DNA of 14,077 bases from Bifidobacteriaceae bacterium (GCA_031278075.1 JAITLE010000153.1:1-14077), one strand, 5' to 3'; positions 1 to 6,892 are shown, counted from the stretch's first letter. Program-made: numbers and translations. Notes: generated by a model not told the origin, from the letters alone.

Positions 1-133
1 AAGTGTAGGAATGGTGACGCCCGCCGGAATCGGCCCCGACGGGGCCAGAAACAGCGTGAGCCCCTGACCTGCAGAAACGTCCCTCGGGCGGGTTCACGGT
101 CAACATGCGGGCCGGGGTGTGGGTCGCGGAACT

Positions 134-166
134 CTACACTTCTCGTCTCTGACGGGAGAAGTGTAG
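134..166. repeat. Array hairpin 1 (11-bp perfect inverted repeat)
   Basis: Arms CTACACTTCTC (134-144) and GAGAAGTGTAG (156-166) are perfect reverse complements. The spacer is GTCTCTGACGG. No T-run follows on either strand, so it is not a standard intrinsic terminator. Confidence 0.93.
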
Positions 167-291
167 GAATGGTGACACCCGCCCGGAGCGGGGTTCCGGG
201 GGCCAGAACCAGCGTAAGCCCCTGACCTGCGGAGACGCGTCCCGGGCGGCTTGGTGGTCAACATGCGGGCCGGGGTGCGGGTCGCGGAACT

Positions 292-324
292 CTACACTTC
301 TCGATCCTGGCGGGAGAAGTGTAG
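292..324. repeat. Array hairpin 2
   Basis: Same arms as hairpin 1. The spacer is GATCCTGGCGG, which shares its CTGGCGG half with hairpin 5. Confidence 0.93.
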
Positions 325-449
325 GAATGGTGACACCCGCCCGGATCGGGGTTCCGGGGGCCAGAACCAGCGTAAGCCCCTGACCTGCGGAAAGACCTCC
401 CGGGCGGGTTGGTGGTCGAGATGCGGGCCGGGGTGCGGGTCGCGGAACT

Positions 450-482
450 CTACACTTCTCGCTCCAGACGGGAGAAGTGTAG
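450..482. repeat. Array hairpin 3
   Basis: Same arms. The spacer GCTCCAGACGG is identical to that of hairpin 6, three units away. Confidence 0.93.
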
Positions 483-607
483 GAATGGTGACGCCCGCTC
501 GGATGGGGGTTCCGGGGGCCAGAACCAGCGTGAGCCCCTGACCTGCGGAGACGTGTCCCGGGCGGGTTCACGGTGACGGCGTGGGCCGGGGCGGGGGTCG
601 CGTATCT

Positions 608-640
608 CTACACTTCTCGGTTCTGACGGGAGAAGTGTAG
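608..640. repeat. Array hairpin 4
   Basis: Same arms. The spacer is GGTTCTGACGG, which shares CTGACGG with hairpin 1. The left flank reads CGTATCT where the other units have CGGAACT. Confidence 0.93.
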
Positions 641-765
641 GAATGGTGACACCCGCCCGGATGGGGGTTCGGGGGACCGGAACCAGCGTGAGCCCCTGAC
701 CTGCGGATACGCGTCCCGGGCGGGCCGACGGTCAACATGCGGGCCGGGGCGGGGGTCGCGGAACT

Positions 766-798
766 CTACACTTCTCGTCTCTGGCGGGAGAAGTGTAG
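766..798. repeat. Array hairpin 5
   Basis: Same arms. The spacer is GTCTCTGGCGG, one base different from hairpin 1 and sharing CTGGCGG with hairpin 2. Confidence 0.93.
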
Positions 799-923
799 GA
801 ATGGTGACGCCAGCTCGGATCAGGGTTTCGGGGACCGGAACCAGCGTAAGCCCCTGACCTGCGGAAACGTGCCCTGAGCGGGTTGGTGGTCGAGATGCGG
901 GCCGAGGTGCGGGACGCGGAACT

Positions 924-956
924 CTACACTTCTCGCTCCAGACGGGAGAAGTGTAG
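924..956. repeat. Array hairpin 6 (last before unique DNA)
   Basis: Same arms, with spacer GCTCCAGACGG. The following GGTCACG differs from the usual GGTGACR, and unit similarity is lost within about 10 bp. It is the first array hairpin that transcripts leaving priA would meet. Confidence 0.93.
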
Positions 957-963
957 GAATGGT

Positions 964-1197
964 CACGCCCACCCGCCTCCGGGCGCCCCGACAGGCGACG
1001 CCCAGACCTCTCCACTGGTCAATAGCGGGACCACCACCCGCCCAGATCTGCCCGAAACCCCAACAAGCCGCGACCGGCCTGCCCCGACATCCCAGGGCTA
1101 AACCCAGCCACGACAACGACCCGGATGACTCCTGCGCCAACGTCCGGCGGGCCATCCACCCTGCCAATCGGCCGCCCGCGCCCAGCCGGCCCACGCC
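964..1197. other. Non-coding spacer between the repeat array and priA
   Basis: These 234 bp separate the array from the priA stop codon. The plus strand is rich in C and poor in T, and short ORFs cross it in several frames, but none has a ribosome-binding site or recognisable protein content. I see no stem followed by a T-run, so no clear terminator for the his operon here. Confidence 0.6.
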
Positions 1198-1938
1198 CTA
1201 GCCGCCCGCGCCGCGTTCAGCGACAGCCAGAGCATCGTCCAGGGTGAACGCGCCGGCGTACAGGGCCTTGCCCACGATCGCCCCCTCCACTCCGAGCGGC
1301 GTCAGGGCACGCAGCGCTGCGATGTCCGCGAGTGACGCGACCCCGCCCGAGGCGACCACCGCCGCGTCGGTCTTGGCGCACACCGCGCGCAACAACTCGA
1401 GGTTCGGCCCCTCAAGCGTCCCGTCCTTGGTCACGTCAGTGACGATGTAACGCCGGCAGCCGTCCCGGTCGAGCCTGGCCAGCACCTCAAAGAGGTTCCC
1501 GCCGGGTTTGGTCCAGCCCCGGGCGGCGAGCGTGACTCCACGCACATCCAGCCCGACGGCGATCCTCTCGCCGTGCCGCGCCAGGACCGCCTTGGTCCAA
1601 GCCGGGTCCTCGAGGGCCGCCGTGCCGAGCACGATCCGCCTCGCCCCGGTGGCGAGCGCTCTGGCCAGCGTCGCGTCGTCCCTGATCCCACCCGACAGCT
1701 CGACCCGCGTCTCCAGCGCCGCGATCACCCCGGCCAACAGGTCGGCGTTGGAGCCACGCCCGAAGGCGGCGTCCAAGTCCACTAGATGGATCCAAGGCGC
1801 GCCCGCCCGCTGCCAGTCGCTCGCCGCGGCGAGCGGATCACCGTAGAAGGTCTCAGACCCCGCCTCGCCCTGGACCAAGCGCACCGCCTGCCCGCGCGAG
1901 ACGTCGACGGCCGGAAGAAGCTCCAATGGGCGGGTCAT
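1198..1938 (-). CDS. priA: PriA-type HisA: phosphoribosyl isomerase (ProFAR isomerase, possibly bifunctional with TrpF)
   Basis: A 246-aa (beta/alpha)8 barrel that isomerises ProFAR to PRFAR in histidine synthesis. In many actinobacteria this enzyme (PriA) also performs the TrpF step of tryptophan synthesis. Visible signatures are the first catalytic Asp in LLPAVDV (Asp12), RLVQGEAGSETFYGDP near 20-35, HLVDLDAAFGRG near 51-62, ELSGGIRDD near 80-88, RGWTKPGG (Arg140, Trp142) and the second catalytic Asp in TDVTKDGT (Asp172). It ends with the phosphate-binding ASGGV and VGKALYAGAFTL. The retained Arg and Trp in the 140 region fit PriA rather than plain HisA; dual activity is inferred. Full length for the family. 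The ATG overlaps the hisH stop (ATGA), and this is the last gene of the his operon. Confidence 0.95.
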   Translation of the reverse strand: MTRPLELLPAVDVSRGQAVRLVQGEAGSETFYGDPLAAASDWQRAGAPWIHLVDLDAAFGRGSNADLLAGVIAALETRVELSGGIRDDATLARALATGARRIVLGTAALEDPAWTKAVLARHGERIAVGLDVRGVTLAARGWTKPGGNLFEVLARLDRDGCRRYIVTDVTKDGTLEGPNLELLRAVCAKTDAAVVASGGVASLADIAALRALTPLGVEGAIVGKALYAGAFTLDDALAVAERGAGG

Positions 1939-2693
1939 AGTGTTCCAATCCAGTTCTCAAGCAAGCGCGCGCCAGCGTCGCCGGACTTCTCCGGGTGGAA
2001 TTGTGTCGCGCTCAGTGGCCCGTTTTCGACTGCGGCGACGAATGGGCCGCCATAGTCGGCCCAGGTCACCAGCGGCGGCGCGAACGGCCCAGCCGGGGCG
2101 TCCAGGAGCGGGAACTCCTGGGCCGCATAGGAATGCACAAAGTAGAAGCGTTCGTCCGCCACGCCCGCGAAGAGTCGGCTCCCGGCCGGCGGCCGCACCT
2201 TGGACCAGCCGATGTGTGGGACGACGGGCGCTTTCAGCCGGGTCACCGCTCCCGGCCACTGCCCCAACCCGACGTCTGACCGGGCGGCTGAGCCGCCGTT
2301 CAGCCCCCCATCCGCCACGCCACCACCCGCGCCACCCGCGCCACCGTCGCCACCGTCGCCACCGCCGATGACGCCACCGCCGCCGCGCCCGAAGCGCCCG
2401 CCATCACGCCCCTCACCCTCGCAGCCGCGCTCGAACATCACCTGCAGCCCCACGCAGATCCCCAGGACAGCCCGCCCGCCGGCCAGTCGACGCTCGATCA
2501 GCCGGGGCGCGTCGACCCGCCTCAGCCCATCCATGACCGCCCGGAACGCGCCCACGCCCGGCACGATCAGCCCGTCCGCCGCCGCGACGGCCTTGGGCTC
2601 AGCCGTCAGCTCCACCCTCGCGCCGGCCCGCTCAGCCGCCCTGACGGCGCTGCGGGTGTTGCCGAAACCGTAATCCAGAACCACCACCCTCAT
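1935..2693 (-). CDS. hisH: Imidazole glycerol phosphate synthase, glutaminase subunit HisH, with Gly-rich insertion
   Basis: Class I glutamine amidotransferase that supplies ammonia to HisF for making imidazole glycerol phosphate. The start VVVLDYGFGN, the oxyanion region PGVGAF (45-50), the nucleophile Cys80 in LGICVGLQ and the His233/Glu235 pair in QFHPEKSG are all visible, so the active site looks intact. The protein is 252 aa against roughly 200-215 usual for the family. The excess is a glycine-rich stretch at residues about 90-140, between MFER and GLGQWPG, encoded by 9-bp repeats. It lies just after the nucleophile elbow and is probably a surface loop. The ATG overlaps the upstream stop by 4 bp (ATGA), and the stop overlaps priA in the same way. 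hisF is not in this window. Confidence 0.95.
   Translation of the reverse strand: MRVVVLDYGFGNTRSAVRAAERAGARVELTAEPKAVAAADGLIVPGVGAFRAVMDGLRRVDAPRLIERRLAGGRAVLGICVGLQVMFERGCEGEGRDGGRFGRGGGGVIGGGDGGDGGAGGAGGGVADGGLNGGSAARSDVGLGQWPGAVTRLKAPVVPHIGWSKVRPPAGSRLFAGVADERFYFVHSYAAQEFPLLDAPAGPFAPPLVTWADYGGPFVAAVENGPLSATQFHPEKSGDAGARLLENWIGTL
2325..2369. repeat. 9-bp tandem repeats inside hisH
   Basis: On the plus strand ACCCGCGCC occurs at 2325-2333 and 2334-2342, ACCGTCGCC at 2343-2351 and 2352-2360, then the variant ACCGCCGAT at 2361-2369. On the coding strand they give Gly-Gly-Asp and Gly-Gly-Ala steps. The repeat length is a multiple of three, so gain or loss of a copy keeps the frame. Confidence 0.85.
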
Positions 2694-3283
2694 GGGCTGT
2701 CCGTCTCGGTCTCACGTTTACGTTTGGAGCGCCTCAGGTTGCGCCCGATGATCGCGATCGCGTCCGCGGGGCTCAGCTCCTCCACGCTGACCGCCTCCGC
2801 GAGCGCCACCTCGGCCGCCTCTGGGTCGATCAGCAGATCCTCCAACAGCTGCGGCGCCCGAGCCAACGCCAGCCCCGCGGGCACGCGCTGGCGCACCACC
2901 CCGTCGACCCACAGGTAGCCCTGGATGTCCGCCCCGGCGGGGTCCTTGGTGGGACCGCGCCGCAGTAAGAAGACGGGCACACCCCTCAGGGTGGACGATG
3001 CCGTCCGCGCAGCCGCCAGGGCCGCTTCCTCCGCCGGATCGTCCAGCACAGCGAACCCCATCCCGCCCGCGGCGAGCGTGCGGGCCGCGACGCGCGGCCC
3101 CTTGAGGAAAGCGGCCAACAGCCGCTTGTCGCCCACGCCGAGCACCAACACCGCGGTCTCCTTGTACGGCGGCACGTCGGGCGTTCCGCCGAACTCACGC
3201 GCTGTCGGCGCCACATCCTCGGCCACTTGCTCCGCGAGGAGGTCTTCCAGCGCCCGGTCCCAATCGTGCGCGGAGGAGTTCAC
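2690..3283 (-). CDS. Uncharacterised protein encoded between hisB and hisH
   Basis: A 197-aa protein I do not recognise. It overlaps hisB upstream (GTGA) and hisH downstream (ATGA), and AAGGGA lies 6 nt before its GTG start, so it is a translationally coupled member of the his operon and a real gene. It has no signal peptide or membrane segment and is likely cytoplasmic. Visible parts are an acidic start with ALEDLLAEQ, a hydrophobic strand ETAVLVLGVG near 42-51, GPRVAARTLAAGGMGFAVL near 63-81, VFLLRRGPTKDP near 104-115, GYLWVDGV near 122-129, an Ala/Glu-rich helical part near 140-175 and a basic tail RRSKRKRE. No catalytic motif stands out. SseB-like proteins occur near these genes in other actinobacteria, but I cannot match this one to SseB with confidence. 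A role with HisB, HisH or HisF is only inferred from position. Confidence 0.85.
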   Translation of the reverse strand: MNSSAHDWDRALEDLLAEQVAEDVAPTAREFGGTPDVPPYKETAVLVLGVGDKRLLAAFLKGPRVAARTLAAGGMGFAVLDDPAEEAALAAARTASSTLRGVPVFLLRRGPTKDPAGADIQGYLWVDGVVRQRVPAGLALARAPQLLEDLLIDPEAAEVALAEAVSVEELSPADAIAIIGRNLRRSKRKRETETDSP

Positions 3284-3879
3284 AACGATCCCTTGGTCGA
3301 TGGCACCCCCGCGACTCTGCCGTCGTGCGCCACGGCGGCGCGCAGCGCCCGCGCGACGGCTTTGAACTCGGCTTCGACGATGTGGTGCGGGTCGCGCCCG
3401 CTGAGCAGCCTGACGTGCAGGGTGATGCGCGCGTTGAGCGCGAGGCTCTCCAGCGCGTGACGCGCCAGCGAACCCGTGAAGTGGCCCGCGATCAGCGCGA
3501 ACGCCAACTCGTCCGGCTCACCCGAGCCGACGAAGTACGGCCGTCCCGACACGTCGACCACAGCTTGGGCGAGCGCCTCGTCCAGCGGCACGGTCGCGTC
3601 CCCGAAACGCGCGACGCCCCGCTTGTCCCCGAGCGCCTCGCCCAACGCCGCCCCGATCGCTATCGCGGTGTCCTCGACCGTGTGGTGGACGTCCACATCC
3701 AGGTCCCCTTGGGCGGCCACGGTCAGGTCGATCAGCGAGTGACGCGCGAACGCTGTCAACATGTGGTCGTAGAACCCCACCCCGGTGGCGATCTGCGATT
3801 CTCCCTTCCCGTCGAGGTCCAGGGCGACACGTACGGCGGATTCCGCCGTCTTGCGCTCGATGACCGCTGTCCGGCTCAT
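3280..3879 (-). CDS. hisB: Imidazoleglycerol-phosphate dehydratase HisB
   Basis: A 199-aa monofunctional enzyme that removes water from imidazole glycerol phosphate to give imidazole acetol phosphate. The two metal-binding histidine motifs of the family are present: VHHTVED with His65-His66, and DPHHIVEAEFKA with His165-His166. GFYDHML (about 35-41) and the C-terminal STKGSL also fit. The length is right for the stand-alone form, and there is no fused phosphatase domain. The ATG overlaps the hisC stop (ATGA). Confidence 0.97.
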   Translation of the reverse strand: MSRTAVIERKTAESAVRVALDLDGKGESQIATGVGFYDHMLTAFARHSLIDLTVAAQGDLDVDVHHTVEDTAIAIGAALGEALGDKRGVARFGDATVPLDEALAQAVVDVSGRPYFVGSGEPDELAFALIAGHFTGSLARHALESLALNARITLHVRLLSGRDPHHIVEAEFKAVARALRAAVAHDGRVAGVPSTKGSL

Positions 3880-4973
3880 TCCAACTCCTCTCGGGTCAGG
3901 GCCAATGCGCGGAGAAACGCCAGCGTCTCCGCTTCGGTGCCCACCGACACCCTAAGCCATCCCTCGGGTCCGACCTCGCGCGTGATCACGCCCGCGGCCA
4001 ACAGTCGCGCGAAGACAGCCCGCCTGTCGCCGAATCGCCCGAACAGGACGAAGTTCGCCTCGGATGGGGCCACCCTCAGCCCCATGGCGACGAGCGCCGC
4101 CGCGAGCCGGTCGCGCCGCTCCCGCAGCTCGTCCACTCGCGACAGCATCAAGGTGGCGTGCTCCAAGGCGCCCAGCGCCGCCGCCTGGGTCAACGCCGAG
4201 AGGTGGTACGGCAGCCGCACGGTCCGCAAACACCGGATAAGCTCCGGGTCGGCCGCGAGGTAACCCAACCGCGCTCCCGCGAAGGCGAACGCTTTCGACA
4301 TCGTGCGGCTGACCGCGACGTGTGGATACTTCGCCACCAGCGACACCGCGCTCGGTGTGCGCGCGTCGCGGAACTCCGCGTACGCCTCGTCCACCACCAG
4401 CACGGCTTTGCCCGCGGTGTGCCGGGCCAGCGCCTCCACGTCCGCCAGCGGGGTGACCACGCCGGTCGGGTTGTTCGGGCTGTCGAGCAGCACCACAGTC
4501 GGCCCCACTCGGTCGATATGCCCGATGGCGTGCGCCGGATCCAGCGTGAAGTCCGCCTCGCGCTTGCCCGGCTGCCACGCGGTGTGTGTGTCCCGCGCGT
4601 ATTCCGGGTACATCGAGTAGCTGGGGTCGAAGCTCGCGCAGACCCGCTTCGGCCCGCCGAACGCGAGCATGATCTGCAGCATCACCTCGTTCGAGCCGTT
4701 CGCGGCCCACACCCCGTCAGCGGTCAGATCGACCGCCCCGGATTCGGCCGCGAGGTAGCGGGCGAGCGCCTCGCGCAGCTCCGCGAAGTCTCTGTCCGGG
4801 TAGCGGTTCGCCCCGGCGACGGCTTGGCGGACCCGTGCCAGGACGCTCTCCACCACCTCGGGCGGCGGCGGGTAGGGGTTTTCGTTGACGTTGAGCCGGT
4901 TGGGGACGTCGGGGTGGGGCGCGCCGTATGGCTCGGCGGCCGCGATCTCTGGCCTGACGGGCAAGCGCCTCAC
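3876..4973 (-). CDS. hisC: Histidinol-phosphate aminotransferase HisC
   Basis: PLP-dependent fold-type I aminotransferase, 365 aa, which converts imidazole acetol phosphate and glutamate to histidinol phosphate. Landmarks in order are LNVNENPYPPP (27-37), NRYPDRD (56-62), ANGSNEVM, SPNNPTG, DEAYAEF, and the PLP-binding lysine in SRTMSKAFAFAGARLGY (Lys near 227). The C-terminal arginine region WLRVSVGT is also present. The GTG start overlaps the hisD stop as GTGA, which with the full-length N-terminus supports this start. Confidence 0.96.
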   Translation of the reverse strand: MRRLPVRPEIAAAEPYGAPHPDVPNRLNVNENPYPPPPEVVESVLARVRQAVAGANRYPDRDFAELREALARYLAAESGAVDLTADGVWAANGSNEVMLQIMLAFGGPKRVCASFDPSYSMYPEYARDTHTAWQPGKREADFTLDPAHAIGHIDRVGPTVVLLDSPNNPTGVVTPLADVEALARHTAGKAVLVVDEAYAEFRDARTPSAVSLVAKYPHVAVSRTMSKAFAFAGARLGYLAADPELIRCLRTVRLPYHLSALTQAAALGALEHATLMLSRVDELRERRDRLAAALVAMGLRVAPSEANFVLFGRFGDRRAVFARLLAAGVITREVGPEGWLRVSVGTEAETLAFLRALALTREELE

Positions 4974-6301
4974 GGGCTCACCCGCCTTCCAGCCCCGCCG
5001 GCCGCCCGCGCGAGCGCCGCCTCGCCGTGGGCGGGCAAGTCTTCCGACCCGGCCAGCGCCGCGATGAGCGGCGCCACGTCGCCGAGCGCGGCCGCGCTGT
5101 ATTCGATCTGTTGCACCGATCTCAGGAACGCCATCACTCCGAGGCCGGAGGCGAACCGGGCGGCGCCCCCCGTCGGCAGGACGTGGTTCGAGCCGGCCAG
5201 GTAATCCCCCAGCGACACCGGGCTGGTGGGCCCCACGAAGATCGCGCCGGCCGAGTGGATCGCCTCGGCCGCCGCGGCCGCGTCGGCCACCTGCAGCTCC
5301 AGGTGCTCAGCCGCGTAGACGTTCGCCACCGCGATGGCCGCGGCCAGCGAGTCCACCAGGACGATCGCGCTCTGTCGGCCCCGCAGCGCCCGTCCCACCC
5401 GCTCGGCGTGTCTAGTCGCCTTGGCCCGCCGCGCCACGGCTGACGCGACCCGTTCCGCCAACTCCGGCGAGTCGGTGATCAGCACCGCGGCGGCCAGCGG
5501 GTCGTGTTCGGCCTGGCTGACCAGGTCCGCGGCCACCAGTTCTGGGTCGGCGGCGGCGTCCGCCACCACCGCGATCTCGGTCGGCCCCGCCTCCGCGTCG
5601 ATCCCGACTCGCCCCATCACCAGGCGTTTCGCGGCGGCCACGTAGACGTTGCCGGGACCGGTGACGACGTCGACCTTCTCGGCCACACCCGGCACGCCGT
5701 ACGCGAACAAACCGATCGCGGAGACGCCGCCCGCGGCGTAGACCTCTTCCACGCCGAGCAGCGCGCAGGCCGCCAACACTTGGGGCCGGGGCCAGCCGCC
5801 GCACTCGGGCCGGGGCGGGGACGCCACAGCCAGCTCGCGCACGCCGGCCACTTGCGCCGGGACCACGTTCATGACAACAGAACTCGGGTAGGCCACCAAC
5901 CCGCCGGGCACATACAACCCGACCCGACGCACGGGGATCCAGCGCTGCGAGACCAGCGCCCCCGGGGCGAGTTCCACCGTGTGGTCCGGCGGCGCCTGCG
6001 CCGCGTGCACCCGCCGCACCCGTTCGATCGACACCTCCAGCGCGGCCCGCACCTCGCCGTCGAGCCGCGCCAGCGCCTCGCGCGCCACCCGAGGCGGCAC
6101 CCGCACCTCCGGCGGCGCCACCTTGTCGAAGCGGATCGCCTGGTCCGCCAGCGCGGCGGCCCCACGCGTGGCGATGTCCTCCAACAGCGGCCCGACATGC
6201 CCGAGCACCGCGTCCACCCCGAGCTGAGCGCGCGGCAGCAGCTCTTCGATCTCTGCGCGCGTCAGCTCACCGGCGCCCCTGATGTCGATGGTCCGCATCA
6301 T
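4970..6301 (-). CDS. hisD: Histidinol dehydrogenase HisD
   Basis: NAD- and zinc-dependent enzyme that oxidises histidinol to histidine in two steps. About 443 aa from the chosen start. Visible features are YVPGG (near 132), AAGGVSAIG, VDVVTGPGN, AGPTEI, the zinc-site QAEHD (near 261), the catalytic Glu-His in AAEHLEL (near 330), LGDYLAGSNHVLPTGG with the zinc-binding Asp (near 363), and a C-terminal His in DLPAH. The frame is open back to a GTG at 6331, but family members begin like MRTIDIRG and no Shine-Dalgarno precedes any start. I chose the first of two adjacent ATGs (6301, 6298) because a TAGACT -10 box lies just upstream, suggesting leaderless expression. First gene of the his run. Confidence 0.95.
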   Translation of the reverse strand: MMRTIDIRGAGELTRAEIEELLPRAQLGVDAVLGHVGPLLEDIATRGAAALADQAIRFDKVAPPEVRVPPRVAREALARLDGEVRAALEVSIERVRRVHAAQAPPDHTVELAPGALVSQRWIPVRRVGLYVPGGLVAYPSSVVMNVVPAQVAGVRELAVASPPRPECGGWPRPQVLAACALLGVEEVYAAGGVSAIGLFAYGVPGVAEKVDVVTGPGNVYVAAAKRLVMGRVGIDAEAGPTEIAVVADAAADPELVAADLVSQAEHDPLAAAVLITDSPELAERVASAVARRAKATRHAERVGRALRGRQSAIVLVDSLAAAIAVANVYAAEHLELQVADAAAAAEAIHSAGAIFVGPTSPVSLGDYLAGSNHVLPTGGAARFASGLGVMAFLRSVQQIEYSAAALGDVAPLIAALAGSEDLPAHGEAALARAAGGAGRRVSP

Positions 6302-6308
6302 GCGCACG

Positions 6309-6314
6309 AGTCTA
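6309..6314 (-). promoter_or_regulatory. Candidate -10 box for a leaderless hisD transcript
   Basis: The minus strand reads TAGACT, then 7 nt, then ATG. TANNNT at this distance would place the transcription start at the initiator ATG. No good -35 box is seen. Nearly the same sequence precedes dnaE. Confidence 0.4.
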
Positions 6315-6339
6315 TTCGCGCCCACCGACACCGCACGTT

Positions 6340-6353
6340 CCGCCGCGCGGCGG
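6340..6353. terminator. GC-only palindrome between the membrane-protein gene and hisD
   Basis: CCGCCGCGCGGCGG is a perfect 14-bp palindrome 20 bp past the stop of the upstream gene. No T-run follows, so termination here is only a possibility. Confidence 0.25.
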
Positions 6354-6373
6354 TTCCGGCGGCCGGGTCCGGG

Positions 6374-6892
6374 TCACCACGTGCGCCCGAAGAACGTCCG
6401 TCCCGCCATGCCAACCGTGGTCACAACGGCCGCGACGTACATCCAAAAGATCGCGAGGCCCGGGCTGGTGAGCACGACAGGGGCTTGCGTCACCGCCTCG
6501 CGGACATCTGGAGTCGCCCACCCGCCGCTCAGCGTCAGCCCCACCCCAAGGCACCCGAGAGCGCCCGCCAGGCTGCCGCCGAGCCAGAGCCCCGCCCGCC
6601 GTCCCGCTCTGGGCCGCCTGCTGGCCGCCACCAACACGACGGCGGTCAGCACGCCCGCACACCCGGTCAAGACCGCGAACCAGACGTCCTGCGCCGCCGA
6701 GAAGTCCAGATCGTCGACCGCCAGCCAGATCTCCCCCGCCCAGACAGCCGCCGGCCTCGGCGCCAGCGTCAGCCACACCAATCCCAGCACGATGCCGACC
6801 GCCACCTGCCCGCCCACAGCCGCCCACGCGCTGTCGGCGAGGCGAGCGAACCACCCGACGCGGGCGGGCGGCGGAACCGGGCCGGTCGGCAT
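6374..6892 (-). CDS. Small four-helix membrane protein of unknown function
   Basis: About 172 aa with four hydrophobic segments: AAVGGQVAVGIVLGLVWLTL, then WFAVLTGCAGVLTAVVLVAA, then LWLGGSLAGALGCLGVGLTL, and AIFWMYVAAVVTTVGMA near the end. Between segments 1 and 2 is a short acidic loop (DDLDFSAAQD), and between 2 and 3 a basic stretch (SRRPRAGRRAG). A Pro-rich N-terminus precedes helix 1. The start at 6892 is preferred because GGAGG lies 4 nt before it. An ATG at 6940, 14 bp after the dnaE stop, would add 16 residues but has a weak ribosome-binding site. I do not recognise the family. The same frame stays open far upstream through dnaE, but only this part encodes a protein. Confidence 0.75.
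   Translation of the reverse strand: MPTGPVPPPARVGWFARLADSAWAAVGGQVAVGIVLGLVWLTLAPRPAAVWAGEIWLAVDDLDFSAAQDVWFAVLTGCAGVLTAVVLVAASRRPRAGRRAGLWLGGSLAGALGCLGVGLTLSGGWATPDVREAVTQAPVVLTSPGLAIFWMYVAAVVTTVGMAGRTFFGRTW

Larger units (their letters stand above)
1..963. repeat. Tandem array, exact 158-bp unit, about six units, runs off left edge
   Basis: Landmark AAGTGTAGGAATGG begins at 1, 159, 317, 475, 633, 791 and 949, so the spacing is exactly 158 bp six times with no net indel between landmarks. Units are strongly similar along their whole length. The most constant parts are the hairpin arms with the flanking GGAATGGT, and a block AGCCCCTGACCTGC (59-72 in the first unit, 217-230 in the second). 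In between are variable GC-rich stretches containing CCCGGGCGG and GCGGGCCGGGG. Similarity stops soon after the last hairpin, near 963, while the left end is cut by the window. The unit length is not a multiple of three, no reading frame is kept from unit to unit, and ORFs over it break at the hairpins, so it is not a protein repeat. Function unknown. Seen directly: period, arms, conserved block. Inferred: a non-coding structural or regulatory array. Confidence 0.95.

Noticed and set aside
1..963. CRISPR array
   Set aside because: The whole 158-bp unit is repeated rather than a short repeat with unrelated spacers, and no cas genes are nearby.
1..963. Integron attC array or insertion sequence
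   Set aside because: No integrase or transposase, no gene cassettes between the dyads, a perfectly constant spacing, and arms that do not resemble attC core sites.
134..1194. Several ORFs of 70-145 codons on both strands over the repeat array
   Set aside because: They arise from GC-rich repeats, shift frame from unit to unit because 158 is not a multiple of three, break at the hairpins, and lack ribosome-binding sites.
3325..5204. Two plus-strand frames of over 300 codons opposite hisB, hisC and hisD
   Set aside because: Antisense shadows of well-supported enzymes; no ribosome-binding site or recognisable domain.
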